Assembly (NCBI GenBank): GCA_964631605.1
Contig: CAZVYG010000001.1
Span: 1-64,000 of the forward strand
Source: JARKQH01 sp964631605
Lineage (GTDB): Bacteria > Verrucomicrobiota > Verrucomicrobiia > Limisphaerales > UBA8199
Direction of reading: 5' to 3'
DNA: 64,000 nt
The notes beneath the pieces are model-generated. The model was not told the DNA's origin. It did not search any database and saw only the letters and a program-made list of their open reading frames with translations. Position 1 is the stretch's first letter. Every line of letters begins with the position of its first letter. Below are positions 10,644 through 19,739 of this stretch, one piece after another. The translations under genes and the position numbers were made by a program.

Positions 10644-11207
10644 ATGAAACCGGGATTGATCCTCGCGGCATGGGCGACAAGCGCCGCGATGCTTGGCGCG
10701 GTCTCGGCCTCCGCCCAGCCCGCTCCTGTTGCCGCCAGCAACACCCTGACGCTCCGGATCAACAACGCCCGCGTGCATCAGACAATGGCGGGCTTCGGCG
10801 CGTCCGACGCGTGGCGGATGCAGATGATCGGCAAGCACTGGCCGGAGGCGAAGAAGAACCAGATCGCTGATCTGCTCTTTGGCTCGAAGATTTCCAAGGA
10901 CGGCAGGCCGGAGGGCATCGGCCTGTCGCTGTGGCGGTTCTACATCGGCTCGGGCAGCATGGAGCAGGGCACAAACAGCGGCATCGCCGATGAATGGCGG
11001 CGGGCCGAGTGTTTCCAGAATCCCGACGGCACTTACGACTGGTCCAAGCAGGCGGGCCAGCGGTGGTTTCTCCAGGCGGCGAAGCGGGAAACCCTGGCGG
11101 CCTACGTCACCTCGGCCACGCGGAATCTGGAGCGCCAGCCAGCGGAGCGGGAAGGTGTGCTGATTCCCGCGCGTTCGGTGGTCACGGTGGTATTCCACCC
11201 AGCATGA
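10644..11207 (+). pseudogene. Glycoside hydrolase family 30 remnant with internal deletion
   Basis: The frame (187 residues) begins with a good signal peptide and then shows the N-terminus of a GH30-like endo-galactanase/glucanase family protein (TMAGFGASDAWRMQMIGKHW, GIGLSLWRFYIGSGS, DWSKQAGQRWFLQAAKR). Right after AAKR it jumps to what looks like the C-terminal end of the same family (LAAYVTSATRNLERQP ... IPARSVVTVV). About 300 residues, including the catalytic barrel with both catalytic glutamates, are missing, yet the frame is kept. It therefore cannot be an active hydrolase. The stop overlaps the next ATG (ATGA at 11204-11207). An assembly collapse is an alternative to a real deletion. 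The family call rests on recalled motifs. Confidence 0.65.
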
Positions 11208-12139
11208 GCAAACGCAGGCGAACTTCAGATATGTTTTTGAATATGACACCCAGTGGATGCAGTAAGCGGTGGAACGGGGTGAGTTCACCTGTCGCAACGG
11301 CTCTCATTGCTTTGAGTCTGGCGGTGAGCGCGCTGCCGGGACAGGCGGAGACATTCGACCTGTTCATCCTCGCCGGGCAATCGAACGGTGTTGGCTACGA
11401 CGCCGCGCCGAACCAGTTGCCGCCCGACGAGGCGGATCGGAAGATCCCGTTCTTTTATGACTGCGGCGATCCACCGTTCGACCGCCACGATTCGTCTTCC
11501 AGCAATCGGTGGACGGTGCTTGGACCGCAACCGCGCGGCCGGCCGATGGCGGTGGATTATCCGATGCGGCAATACGGCAATTTCTCGCACGCCGCCGGCG
11601 GCTTCGGCCCGGAGATGAGTTTTGCGCGGCGGCTGTCGCGCGAGCCGGGAATCAAACCCGCGATCTTCAAGTTTGCCTACAGCGGCACGGGATTCTCGAA
11701 TCCCAACGACTGGAATCCCGGCCAGCCGTTGTATCGGGATTTTATTTCGCGCTATCAATCCGCGCTTCGCCAACTCGAGCAGGACGGCACAAATCGCGTG
11801 ACGCTGCGGGCCTTGCTGTGGATTCAAGGCGAGACGGATTGCGGATACGGCACGGCAGCCTATGTGCGGTGGTTCGAGGAATTCATCACGCAAGTCCGGG
11901 CGGATCTCCGTTGCCCGGAACTGCCGGTGTTCGCCGGGTTCAACACAAACTTTGCCGGGGCAACCGCGGACATTGTGCAGGCGCAGCAACGGGTGGCGGC
12001 GAAGGATTGCAACGTCTTCTATGTGGAAACGGGCGGGGCAAAACTGACCGGGCCGCCACCCACCGCGCATTTCAATGCCGCTGGAACCATCGAAGTGGGT
12101 GAACGGTTCGCCCGTGCGTATCTCGAAAAAACCAAGTGA
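11204..12139 (+). CDS. SASA-domain (sialate O-acetylesterase-like) carbohydrate esterase
   Basis: 311 residues from the ATG at 11204, which overlaps the upstream stop; a GTG at 11279 just before the hydrophobic stretch is an alternative start. A signal peptide is visible (ALIALSLAVSALPGQA). The core matches the SASA/CE6-like SGNH esterase group: FILAGQSNGVGYD contains the catalytic Ser in GQSN, LLWIQGETDCGYG is the conserved QGE block, and the C-terminal His is probably in PTAHFNAAG. These enzymes remove acetyl groups from sugars of plant or host glycans. Its place between GH30 and GH59 genes suggests deacetylation of the same polymer before glycosidase action (inference). Confidence 0.82.
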   Translation: MSKRRRTSDMFLNMTPSGCSKRWNGVSSPVATALIALSLAVSALPGQAETFDLFILAGQSNGVGYDAAPNQLPPDEADRKIPFFYDCGDPPFDRHDSSSSNRWTVLGPQPRGRPMAVDYPMRQYGNFSHAAGGFGPEMSFARRLSREPGIKPAIFKFAYSGTGFSNPNDWNPGQPLYRDFISRYQSALRQLEQDGTNRVTLRALLWIQGETDCGYGTAAYVRWFEEFITQVRADLRCPELPVFAGFNTNFAGATADIVQAQQRVAAKDCNVFYVETGGAKLTGPPPTAHFNAAGTIEVGERFARAYLEKTK

Positions 12140-12146
12140 GCTGCTG

Positions 12147-15100
12147 ATGTATCACACACTTATCCTCGCGACGTTGTTGGTCCTGGCCGCGGTGCGCCTC
12201 GCCCCGGCGCAAACTGTGATCGTGCTGGACCGGAACGCCGAGGGGCGCGCCTTCGACGGCCTGGGCGCGGTGAGCGCGGGGGCTTCGACGCGGTTACTTG
12301 TGGATTATCCCGAGCCGCAACGCAGCCAGATTCTCGATTACCTGTTCAAACCGAATTACGGCGCGGCGCTCCAGCATCTCAAGGTCGAGATCGGCGGCGA
12401 GGTGAATTCCACCGACGGCACTGAGCCGACGCACATGCGGACGGCGACGGACGAAAATTACCAGCGCGGTTACGAGTGGTGGCTGATGAAGGAGGCGAAG
12501 GCGCGCAATCCCGACATCATCCTCGACTGCCTCGCGTGGGGCGCTCCGGGCTGGATCGGCGGCGGCAACTACTGGTCGCAGGACATGGCCGACTATGTCG
12601 TGAAGTTCATCAAAGGCGCGAAGACGCATCACAACCTCGACATCGAATATACCGGCATCCGCAATGAAGTGCTCAACAACACCAACTGGATCGTCACGCT
12701 CCGGAACACCCTCAATGCACACTCCCTGACGAATGTGAAGATCGTGGCCGGCGACGAATGGGGCGGCTCCTGGAACGTCGTGGACGACATGCTGGCTAAC
12801 CCGGCGGTTTACAACGCCGTGTATGCCGTGGGCTCGCATTACTCGCAGAACCAAAGCCCTGTGGCGGCGCAGACCCTCGGCAAGCCCATCTGGTCCAGCG
12901 AGGACAACGGCAGCACCGATTCGTGGCCCGGCGCGCTTGCGGCGGCGGCGCGGTTCAACCGCAATTACATCATCGGCAAGATGACCAAGACCGAGGTGTG
13001 GAGTCCGATCACGAGCTATTACGACAACCTGCCCGCGCCGAACTCCGGCTTCATGCGCGCGAATACGCCGTGGTCCGGCAGCTACTACGTCGCGCCCGGC
13101 ATCTGGATCGTGGCGCACACCACCCAGTTTGCTTCGCCCGGCTGGAAATATCTTGAAGGCGGCGCGAGCGCGCTGCTGCCCGGCGGCGGCAGCCTCGTGA
13201 CGCTCAAGTCCACGAACAACTCGGATTACGCCATCGTGCTGGAGACCAGCGGCGCGACAACCAATCAGCCGTTGACCTTCCGGCTGACGAACGGGCTTTC
13301 CACCGCCGGCGTGCGCGTGTGGCGGACGACGGAGTCCAGCCAGTTCAGTCTGGTGGGGAACATTACTCCGACGGCGGGAGCGTTCAGCTACACGGTTTTG
13401 CCCAACGCCGTTTACACGTTCACGACCACGACCGGGCAGGGGAAGGGCAACGCCGTTCCCCCGCCGGCGCAGCCGCTGGCGCTGCCGTATCTGGACGATT
13501 TTGAAAATTACGCCACGAACACGACCCCGAAATATCTGTGCGATCAGGCGGGCACATTTGAAGTTGTGCCGCGCGGCGATGGCGCGGGGCAATGCTTGCG
13601 GCAGGTGTTGCCGCAGGTCGGCATCCGGAGGATGAACGAGTTTTATCCCTACACGCTGATGGGCGAGAGCGGCTGGAAGGATTACGACGTGAGCAGCGAC
13701 GTGTTCATCGAGACGAATGGTTTTGCGTTCGTCATGGGGCGCATCGGTGGCATCGCCGGCTGGAGTGAGGTGCGCCCGCCGGGTTACTGGCTCAAGGTCC
13801 AGACATCGCCGGGACTGTGGGAACTACGGACGATGACGAAGGTGCTGGCGAGCGGCAGCCTGACCATTGCGCCGGACCAGTGGCACACGCTTCGGCTGTC
13901 GTTCGTGGGCGATTCAATCCGCGCCTGGGTGAACAACGTGCAGGTGGCGGACGTGACGGATTCAAGCTACGCCAGCGGTCTGGCGGCCATCGGCTGCGGC
14001 TGGCATCACGCGCAGTTCGACAATTTTGCCATCCGCCAGGCGCATCGCGGGCGCTCCGGGAATCTGGCCCTGCGCGCGGTGGCGACGGCTTCCAGCTATT
14101 ACCAGAACGATCCCACCTACGCGGCGGACAAGGCGAACGACGGCGATACGGCGTCGCGTTGGAACTCGGGCTGGACGGGCACGGGCCAGGAATGGCTGGA
14201 GTTGACTTTCAGCGCGCCCACGGCCTTGAGCTATGTGGCGATCTCGCAGTTCGACGACCGGATTCTGGGCTACAAGATTCAAGGCTGGACCGGCAGCGCG
14301 TGGAGCGATCTGGCGACCGGCGGGCAGATGGGTTCGAGCGCAGCGCACGCCTTTCCCACGGTAACGAACTCGAAGGTGCGCCTGCTCATCACGAACATGA
14401 CGACCGTGCCGTCCATCTATGAGTTCGCCGTGTTCAAGAATGCGCCGGCCACCAATCTGGCGACGAGCGCCACGGCGAGCGCCTCCAGCGTGTGGGACGG
14501 CTCGGGCAATTACAACGCCGCGAAGGCCAACGACGGTGACTCCAACACGCGTTGGAACGCCGCCCCTGGCGAGACGGACGGCGCATGGGTGGAGTTGCAA
14601 TGGCCGCAAGCGGTGAGCTTTAATCGCACGGTCGTCAGCCAGATTTACCAGCGCATCCAGGATTACAAAATCCAGCGACGGCAGGGCGGGACGTGGGTGG
14701 ACATCGTCAGCGGCGGGCCCCTGGGCGACGAGCGCACGGACACGTTCCCGACCGTGAGCGCGAGCCGCATCCGGTTTCTGGTGGTGACGGCAACGAACAT
14801 CCCGTCCATCTGGGAGTTTCAGGTTTTCAACGATCCGCCGACCACCGCCGCAAGCGTGCCGCCGTTGCGCTTGAACGAGTGGATGGTTTCCAACACCGGC
14901 ACGGTCAGCGACCCGGCGGACGGGCAGTTCGCCCCGTGGTTCGAGATCCACAACGCGGGAAGCTCCAATGTGACTCTCTCCGGCTGTTACCTGAGCGTCC
15001 AGCCGACGAACGCGCTGCAATTCCAGATCCCCGCCGGCTACTCGATTGCGCCGGGCGGATTCCTGCTGGTCTGGGCCGACAACCAACCCGCGCAGAACAC

Positions 15101-15515
15101 GCCGACGAACGCGGACCTGCATGTGAACTTCACGCTCGCCGCCGGACAGACGCTGACGTTGTCCGCGCCGGACGGGCAGTTGCTGGACGCGGCGACGGTT
15201 TCCGCCCTTGGGGCGGATCGCGCCGAGGGCAGTCCCGTGGATGGCGATCGCGCGCAGTTCCCGCTCAAGCTGGCGACTCCCCGCCAGTCGAATCGCGTCC
15301 TGGTGGCGGATGCTTTCACCCACCCGCCCGGCAGCGGGACGGAACTGGTGTTGCATGGAATTCCCTTCCAGCCTCATCGCCTCCAGGCGACGACCAACCT
15401 GACATTGGGCGGCTGGGTGAACCTTGCCACCAACACGGCGGACGCCCTGGGCATCGTCCGATATCAGGATACGGCAGCACTGCTGAGACGCTTCTATCGA
15501 GCGGTTACACCATGA
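12147..15515 (+). CDS. GH59 beta-galactosidase (galactocerebrosidase family) with F5/8C and lamin-tail domains
   Basis: 1122 residues, start ATG 12147 (8 nt after the previous gene), with a signal peptide. Residues of about 30-430 resemble GH59: LAWGAPGWIGGGNYW, the acid/base Glu174 in GIRNEV and the nucleophile Glu252 in WSSED, which correspond to the motifs of human GALC. Residues of about 444-635 are the lectin-like GALC domain (DFENY, FVMGRIGG). Two discoidin/F5-8C domains follow (about 636-765 and 766-900), then a lamin-tail-like domain (904-1045; LNEWMVSNTG) and a short beta tail. It should release galactose from beta-galactans at the cell surface or outside (family knowledge). The gene overlaps the GH2 gene by ATGA at 15512-15515. 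Confidence 0.85.
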   Translation: MYHTLILATLLVLAAVRLAPAQTVIVLDRNAEGRAFDGLGAVSAGASTRLLVDYPEPQRSQILDYLFKPNYGAALQHLKVEIGGEVNSTDGTEPTHMRTATDENYQRGYEWWLMKEAKARNPDIILDCLAWGAPGWIGGGNYWSQDMADYVVKFIKGAKTHHNLDIEYTGIRNEVLNNTNWIVTLRNTLNAHSLTNVKIVAGDEWGGSWNVVDDMLANPAVYNAVYAVGSHYSQNQSPVAAQTLGKPIWSSEDNGSTDSWPGALAAAARFNRNYIIGKMTKTEVWSPITSYYDNLPAPNSGFMRANTPWSGSYYVAPGIWIVAHTTQFASPGWKYLEGGASALLPGGGSLVTLKSTNNSDYAIVLETSGATTNQPLTFRLTNGLSTAGVRVWRTTESSQFSLVGNITPTAGAFSYTVLPNAVYTFTTTTGQGKGNAVPPPAQPLALPYLDDFENYATNTTPKYLCDQAGTFEVVPRGDGAGQCLRQVLPQVGIRRMNEFYPYTLMGESGWKDYDVSSDVFIETNGFAFVMGRIGGIAGWSEVRPPGYWLKVQTSPGLWELRTMTKVLASGSLTIAPDQWHTLRLSFVGDSIRAWVNNVQVADVTDSSYASGLAAIGCGWHHAQFDNFAIRQAHRGRSGNLALRAVATASSYYQNDPTYAADKANDGDTASRWNSGWTGTGQEWLELTFSAPTALSYVAISQFDDRILGYKIQGWTGSAWSDLATGGQMGSSAAHAFPTVTNSKVRLLITNMTTVPSIYEFAVFKNAPATNLATSATASASSVWDGSGNYNAAKANDGDSNTRWNAAPGETDGAWVELQWPQAVSFNRTVVSQIYQRIQDYKIQRRQGGTWVDIVSGGPLGDERTDTFPTVSASRIRFLVVTATNIPSIWEFQVFNDPPTTAASVPPLRLNEWMVSNTGTVSDPADGQFAPWFEIHNAGSSNVTLSGCYLSVQPTNALQFQIPAGYSIAPGGFLLVWADNQPAQNTPTNADLHVNFTLAAGQTLTLSAPDGQLLDAATVSALGADRAEGSPVDGDRAQFPLKLATPRQSNRVLVADAFTHPPGSGTELVLHGIPFQPHRLQATTNLTLGGWVNLATNTADALGIVRYQDTAALLRRFYRAVTP

Positions 15516-18500
15516 AAAGCCTCTTTTCTTTCGAGCCAGTTTCAATACTCCGTAGCCGCCGACGTGAGTCGGCGCAAACTATAGGAAATGGCGCGGACTC
15601 GCATCCGCAGCTACAGGATTTTGAAAGCAGCTCCTTGGTACGCAGCAGGAACAGAACTCTTCCTCTCGTCGCGCTGCTGATCCTGTCCGGCGTGGTGCTG
15701 CCCGCCGCACAAATCCCCCTCGCCGGCACCTGGCAACTCCAGCTTGATCCCAAGGACGAGGGCGTCAACGCCCGCATCTGGGAGAAGCCGCTTGAGGACG
15801 CGATCCAACTGCCCAGCACGACCGCCCTCGCCGGCAAGGGGCAACCGCTCTCCATCCCGATCAATCTCGAACGGCCGGCGATGCAGAGCTTGCATCAACG
15901 TTTCCGTTACGTCGGACCGGCATGGTATCGGCGCACGGTGAAAGTGCCGGCGGATTGGAAAGATCAGGATGTCATCCTCACGCTGGAACGGGTGATCTGG
16001 GAAAGCCGCGTCTGGGTGAACGGCCACGAAGCCGGCACTCCGCAACTCAGCCTCACCACGCCGCATCGTCACAACGTGACCCGCTTCCTCAAGCCCGGCG
16101 CGGAGAACACCCTCACCATTCGCATTGATAACCGCGAGAAAGTTGCCATCGGTGTGCTGGGCCATTCTTACACGGACGAGACCCAGACAATCTGGAACGG
16201 CATTGTCGGGCACATCGCGCTGGAGGCGAAGCCGAAGCTGCGCATGGAATCGCTCAGGCTGCGGCCCAGTCTGGCGAGCAACGGCGTGACCGCCACCGTT
16301 CGCTTCGTCAACAACTCCGGCCAGGCACAGAACACTTCGCTCGCGCTGAATCCCTCGACCGCCACGGGTGCGCTGGTGCGGGGCGTGGAAATCCCGGTCG
16401 GCGAGTCCTCACAGAGTTTCTTCCTCCAGCTCCCGGCGGACGCGGCGAGATGGTCGGAGTTCAATCCGGTCACGCACACCGTCACCGCGACGCTGGGCAA
16501 GGGCAAGGCGGCCTCGCAACTCACCCAATCCTTCGGCCTGCGCGAGTTCAAAGCGGCGGGGCGCGCCTTTACAATCAACGGCCAGCGCACGTTCCTGCGC
16601 GGTACCGTGCAATGCGCCGAGTTTCCACAGACCGGCCATCCGGACATGACCGGCGCGCAGTGGGAGAAAATGTTCACAACGGCGAAGGCTTACGGCTTGA
16701 ATCACCTGCGTTTCCACTCGTGGTGTCCGCCCGAAGTCGCGTTCGCCGCGGCGGACCGGCACGGCTTTTACCTCCAGGTCGAACTGCCGAACTGGACGTT
16801 CAAGATGGGCAAGAACCCGGCGGTGGACGCGTGGTTGAAGAGTGAGGCGCTGAATATCTTCCGCGAATACGGCAACCATCCGTCGTTTGTGATGTTGAGC
16901 CTCGGCAACGAACTCGCTGGCGACTTCAATTACCTCGACACCTGCATTGCCGAATACCGCCAGCTTGAGCCGCAACTGCTGTTCACCAGCACGACCTTCG
17001 CCTTTGCCCCGCGCGGCAAGCTGCCCGGGCCGCAGGACAATTTCTTCATCTCGCAGGAAACCCAGTGCGGCTGGGTGCGCGGCCAGGGCTTCCTGAACAA
17101 CACCAAGCCCAACACGACCAGCGATTACGCCGAAGGCGCGGCCTGCATTCCCATCCCGCTCGTCACGCACGAAGTCGGCCAATACGTCGTCTATCCGAAT
17201 CTCGCCGAACTGCCCAAGTATGACTCCACGCCGCTCCGCGCGACCGCGTGGGAGGCCATCCAAGCCGACTTGGAGAAGAAAGGCCGCTTGGGCGAGGCCG
17301 CTCGTTACACCCGCGACTCCGGCAAACTCGCCGTGCTGCTCTACAAGGAAGACGTCGAGCGGGCGTTGCGCACGAAAGACCTTTCCGGTATTCAACTGCT
17401 GCAACTCCAGGATTTCCCCGGCCAGAGCACGGCGACCGTCGGCCTGCTCGACGCGTTCTGGGACAGCAAGGGCCTCGTCACGCCGGAAGAGTTCCGCCGC
17501 TTTTGCAGCCCCACCGTGCCGCTGATCCGGATGCCGAAGATGGTTTTCCAGAACGACGAAACCTTCGAGGCCGCCGTGGAAGTCGCCCAATTCGGCGCTG
17601 CGCCGCTGACCAACGCGACGGTGGTCTGGCGGGTGCGCGACGGCGGCGGCATTGTCGGCGAAGGCAAGTTCGTCTCGCCCCTCATTCCGCTGGGCAACGG
17701 CTTTTCGCTCGGACGGATCGTTCAACCTCTTTCCGCTGTCGCCCGGCCGGCGAAGCTGGACGTGACGGTGGAGATTTCCGGAACGGCGGTTCGGAACGAC
17801 TGGTCCATCTGGGTCTATCCGGCGAAGGCGGCGGAGCCAACCGGCAACGTGCAAATCCTCACCTCGGCCGGCGACGAATGTTTCGCCGCGCTGCGGGAAG
17901 GCAGGAAGGTGCTGTTGTTGCCGGGCAAGAAGGCCGTGAGAGCGCCGCTCGACGGACGGTTCATTCCGGTGTTCTGGAGTCCCCTGCATTTCCCGAACCA
18001 GCCCGGCACACTCGGCGCGATGATTGACGCCGCGCATCCGGTGTGGCGCGAGTTCCCGACGGGCACGCACACCGACTGGCAATGGTGGGAACTCTTGAGC
18101 CGATCCTTCGCGCTCGATCTGGACGCGCTTTCCGTCCGGCCCTCGATGCCGTTTCGCTTCGTGGACAAATACAACCGCAACGCCCTGCCCGCCGGGATCT
18201 TCGAGGCGAAGGTCGGCGACGGACGTCTGCTCGTCTGCACGCTGGACATCACGCAGGATTTGGACAATCGCCTCGCCGCGCGGCAACTGCGCCGGAGCAT
18301 TCTGGCTTACATGGCGGGCGGGGAGTTTCTTCCGCAAACTGAATTGACCGAGTCGCAGATCAAGAGCATGTTCGTGACGGCCGGTCCCAACGTGGCGCGT
18401 TGCAAGGTCGAGGCCAGCAGTTCGCACGACGAATACCCGGCGGAACAGGCGGTGGACGGCGACCCGAAGACGTTCTGGCATTCGGACTGGATGACGGGCG

Positions 18501-18859
18501 ACGCCCTGCCCGCGACCTTCACGCTGGAGTTGCCGGAGCCGGCTTTGCTGCGCGGCTTCCGGTACACGCCCCGGCAGGATATGAATCGCGGCCGCATCGC
18601 GGAGTATTCCATCGAAGTCAGCCAGGACGGTCAGCAATGGCTCGCTTGGGTAAACGAGGGAAAGTTTCCGGACACCGCCGACAAACAGACCGTCACGTTT
18701 GCGCAGCCGGTCAAGGCGAGGTTCCTCCGCCTGACAACGCAGTCCGATCACGGCGAGGCCAATCACGCGGCCATTGCCGAGATCGAGCCGGTGGCGGAGG
18801 AAATCACGCCGGACGTGCGCGACCTGGGGATTGTCCCCGGGTTCAATGACGCGAAGTGA
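15512..18859 (+). CDS. GH2 family glycosidase with C-terminal F5/8C domain
   Basis: 1115 residues from the ATG at 15512, which overlaps the GH59 stop. The first 40 residues are largely encoded by an inverted-repeat element (15552-15614) and the signal peptide only comes after it (LPLVALLILSGVVLPAA), so a TTG at 15635 may be the real start. Domains: GH2 sugar-binding jelly roll (about 68-215; GTWQLQLDPKDEGV, WYRRTVKVP), Ig-like middle, and a TIM barrel with acid/base Glu467 in SLGNELAGD and a probable nucleophile Glu554 in THEVGQY, then an F5/8C domain (about 952-1090). Beta-galactosidase or a related exo-activity is likely; the exact sugar is uncertain. It is the last gene of the 7115-18859 run. 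Confidence 0.85.
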   Translation: MKSLFSFEPVSILRSRRRESAQTIGNGADSHPQLQDFESSSLVRSRNRTLPLVALLILSGVVLPAAQIPLAGTWQLQLDPKDEGVNARIWEKPLEDAIQLPSTTALAGKGQPLSIPINLERPAMQSLHQRFRYVGPAWYRRTVKVPADWKDQDVILTLERVIWESRVWVNGHEAGTPQLSLTTPHRHNVTRFLKPGAENTLTIRIDNREKVAIGVLGHSYTDETQTIWNGIVGHIALEAKPKLRMESLRLRPSLASNGVTATVRFVNNSGQAQNTSLALNPSTATGALVRGVEIPVGESSQSFFLQLPADAARWSEFNPVTHTVTATLGKGKAASQLTQSFGLREFKAAGRAFTINGQRTFLRGTVQCAEFPQTGHPDMTGAQWEKMFTTAKAYGLNHLRFHSWCPPEVAFAAADRHGFYLQVELPNWTFKMGKNPAVDAWLKSEALNIFREYGNHPSFVMLSLGNELAGDFNYLDTCIAEYRQLEPQLLFTSTTFAFAPRGKLPGPQDNFFISQETQCGWVRGQGFLNNTKPNTTSDYAEGAACIPIPLVTHEVGQYVVYPNLAELPKYDSTPLRATAWEAIQADLEKKGRLGEAARYTRDSGKLAVLLYKEDVERALRTKDLSGIQLLQLQDFPGQSTATVGLLDAFWDSKGLVTPEEFRRFCSPTVPLIRMPKMVFQNDETFEAAVEVAQFGAAPLTNATVVWRVRDGGGIVGEGKFVSPLIPLGNGFSLGRIVQPLSAVARPAKLDVTVEISGTAVRNDWSIWVYPAKAAEPTGNVQILTSAGDECFAALREGRKVLLLPGKKAVRAPLDGRFIPVFWSPLHFPNQPGTLGAMIDAAHPVWREFPTGTHTDWQWWELLSRSFALDLDALSVRPSMPFRFVDKYNRNALPAGIFEAKVGDGRLLVCTLDITQDLDNRLAARQLRRSILAYMAGGEFLPQTELTESQIKSMFVTAGPNVARCKVEASSSHDEYPAEQAVDGDPKTFWHSDWMTGDALPATFTLELPEPALLRGFRYTPRQDMNRGRIAEYSIEVSQDGQQWLAWVNEGKFPDTADKQTVTFAQPVKARFLRLTTQSDHGEANHAAIAEIEPVAEEITPDVRDLGIVPGFNDAK
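15552..15614. repeat. REPIN-like pair of inverted repeats inside the GH2 5' coding region
   Basis: Two copies of a roughly 22-base unit face each other: 15552-15574 (GTAGCCGCCGACGTGAGTC...) and the complement of 15593-15614 (GTAGCTGCGGATGCGAGTC...), separated by about 18 bases. A single half-unit of the same kind occurs at 42191-42213. The pairing of two REP-like halves resembles REPINs. Confidence 0.6.
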
Positions 18860-18887
18860 CCGGTAACTCCGTTGCCAGCGAGCCGCC

Positions 18888-18904
18888 TGCCGTTAAAAAC
18901 GGCA
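18888..18904 (+). terminator. Small hairpin downstream of the GH2 gene
   Basis: A 7-bp stem (TGCCGTT with AACGGCA, loop AAA) lies 29 nt after the GH2 stop. No T-run follows, so this is only a candidate 3'-end signal for the operon. Confidence 0.3.
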
Positions 18905-19005
18905 ATGCAATTGTCAGATTGGGCAATAGGCAGTCTTGCGATACTCTGCAAGAATCTCAAGAGCAGTCCGAAACTGAAACATAACGACCCAAGAAAGCCA
19001 ACTAT

Positions 19006-19629
19006 ATGAAACCAATTCGCACCGTTGCAGTCCTTCTCACGGGCATCGCCATGAGCCTCCCGACGCAGGCCGCCAGCCTGGTGTCTGGAGACATTCCCAG
19101 CAACACCTCCCCCACCTTCACGACCGGCGATGGTTTGCTGACATTGAAGGGATACTCGGACAGCGCGTTCACCGTTCCCGGGAACCTTGTCACCGACGGC
19201 ACTTGGTTTGGGGTGGGGGCCGGCGCGGCTTTGAACGGCACCGAAACCCTGATGATCCAGTTGGCGCCCGGAGTTGGGTTGACCGGGTTCGGAGACATCT
19301 GGACGCGAGCGGTGATTTCCATCTCCGGCTTTACTTCCGACCCGGACTTGAACATCGGTTCAAATCCTGGCGTGCTCGGCTCCAGCTACAGTCCCGGGCT
19401 GCTGACGCTCAATCTCGGCTGGAATGGCGGCGGCGCGCGCGATTTTACGTTTGCCAATCCGTCCGCCTCGGCAGGACAACTCCTCTCCATCAGCCTGGAT
19501 GCTGCGACGGCACCCCAGTGGGCGATCACTCACTTGGATTATGCCTTCGTGCCGGAGCCCTCGACAGTCGCTCTGGGACTGCTCGGTGGCTTGTCCGTGT
19601 TCATCGCCAAACGTCGGTGCCGCCGTTGA
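19006..19629 (+). CDS. PEP-CTERM sorting domain protein
   Basis: 207 residues with a signal peptide (MKPIRTVAVLLTG, cleavage near TQA-ASL) and a C-terminal exosortase signal: the VPEPS motif, a hydrophobic helix (LGLLGGLSVFIA), and a basic tail (KRRCRR). Proteins of this kind are exported and then processed by an exosortase of the EpsH family, often in cells making extracellular polysaccharide (established). No exosortase gene is in the window. The middle is a beta-rich domain with no family I recognise. A strong terminator follows at 19653. Confidence 0.88.
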   Translation: MKPIRTVAVLLTGIAMSLPTQAASLVSGDIPSNTSPTFTTGDGLLTLKGYSDSAFTVPGNLVTDGTWFGVGAGAALNGTETLMIQLAPGVGLTGFGDIWTRAVISISGFTSDPDLNIGSNPGVLGSSYSPGLLTLNLGWNGGGARDFTFANPSASAGQLLSISLDAATAPQWAITHLDYAFVPEPSTVALGLLGGLSVFIAKRRCRR

Positions 19630-19652
19630 ACCATTGTCAGAGCAACTGCTTG

Positions 19653-19688
19653 GCCTCCGGCACGGGACTCCGTCCGGGGGCTTTTGTT
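19653..19688 (+). terminator. Intrinsic terminator after the PEP-CTERM gene
   Basis: Stem GCCTCCGG (19653-19660) pairs with CCGGGGGC (19674-19681, one G-U), an inner ACGG pairs with CCGT around the loop GACT, and TTTTGTT follows at once. This is the most classical rho-independent terminator in the window. Confidence 0.7.
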
Positions 19689-19739
19689 CGATACGCTTCC
19701 AACGACCTGCCGTAGCAGGTCAAGACACTTCTGCCCATC

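Noticed and set aside
11209..11265. Plus-frame reading HEQTQANFRYVFEYDTQWMQ before a stop
   Set aside because: It looks protein-like and could be a tail of a lost gene, but it is too short, lies in the esterase 5' region, and I cannot name a family.
14693..15511. Long 5' extension of the GH2 frame
   Set aside because: This part overlaps the GH59 gene in another frame and has shadow composition; the ATGA overlap at 15512 is a better start.
16409..18766. Open minus-strand frame of 785 codons opposite the GH2 gene
   Set aside because: The same GC-driven shadow effect; no protein motifs, whereas the plus strand carries GH2 catalytic blocks.
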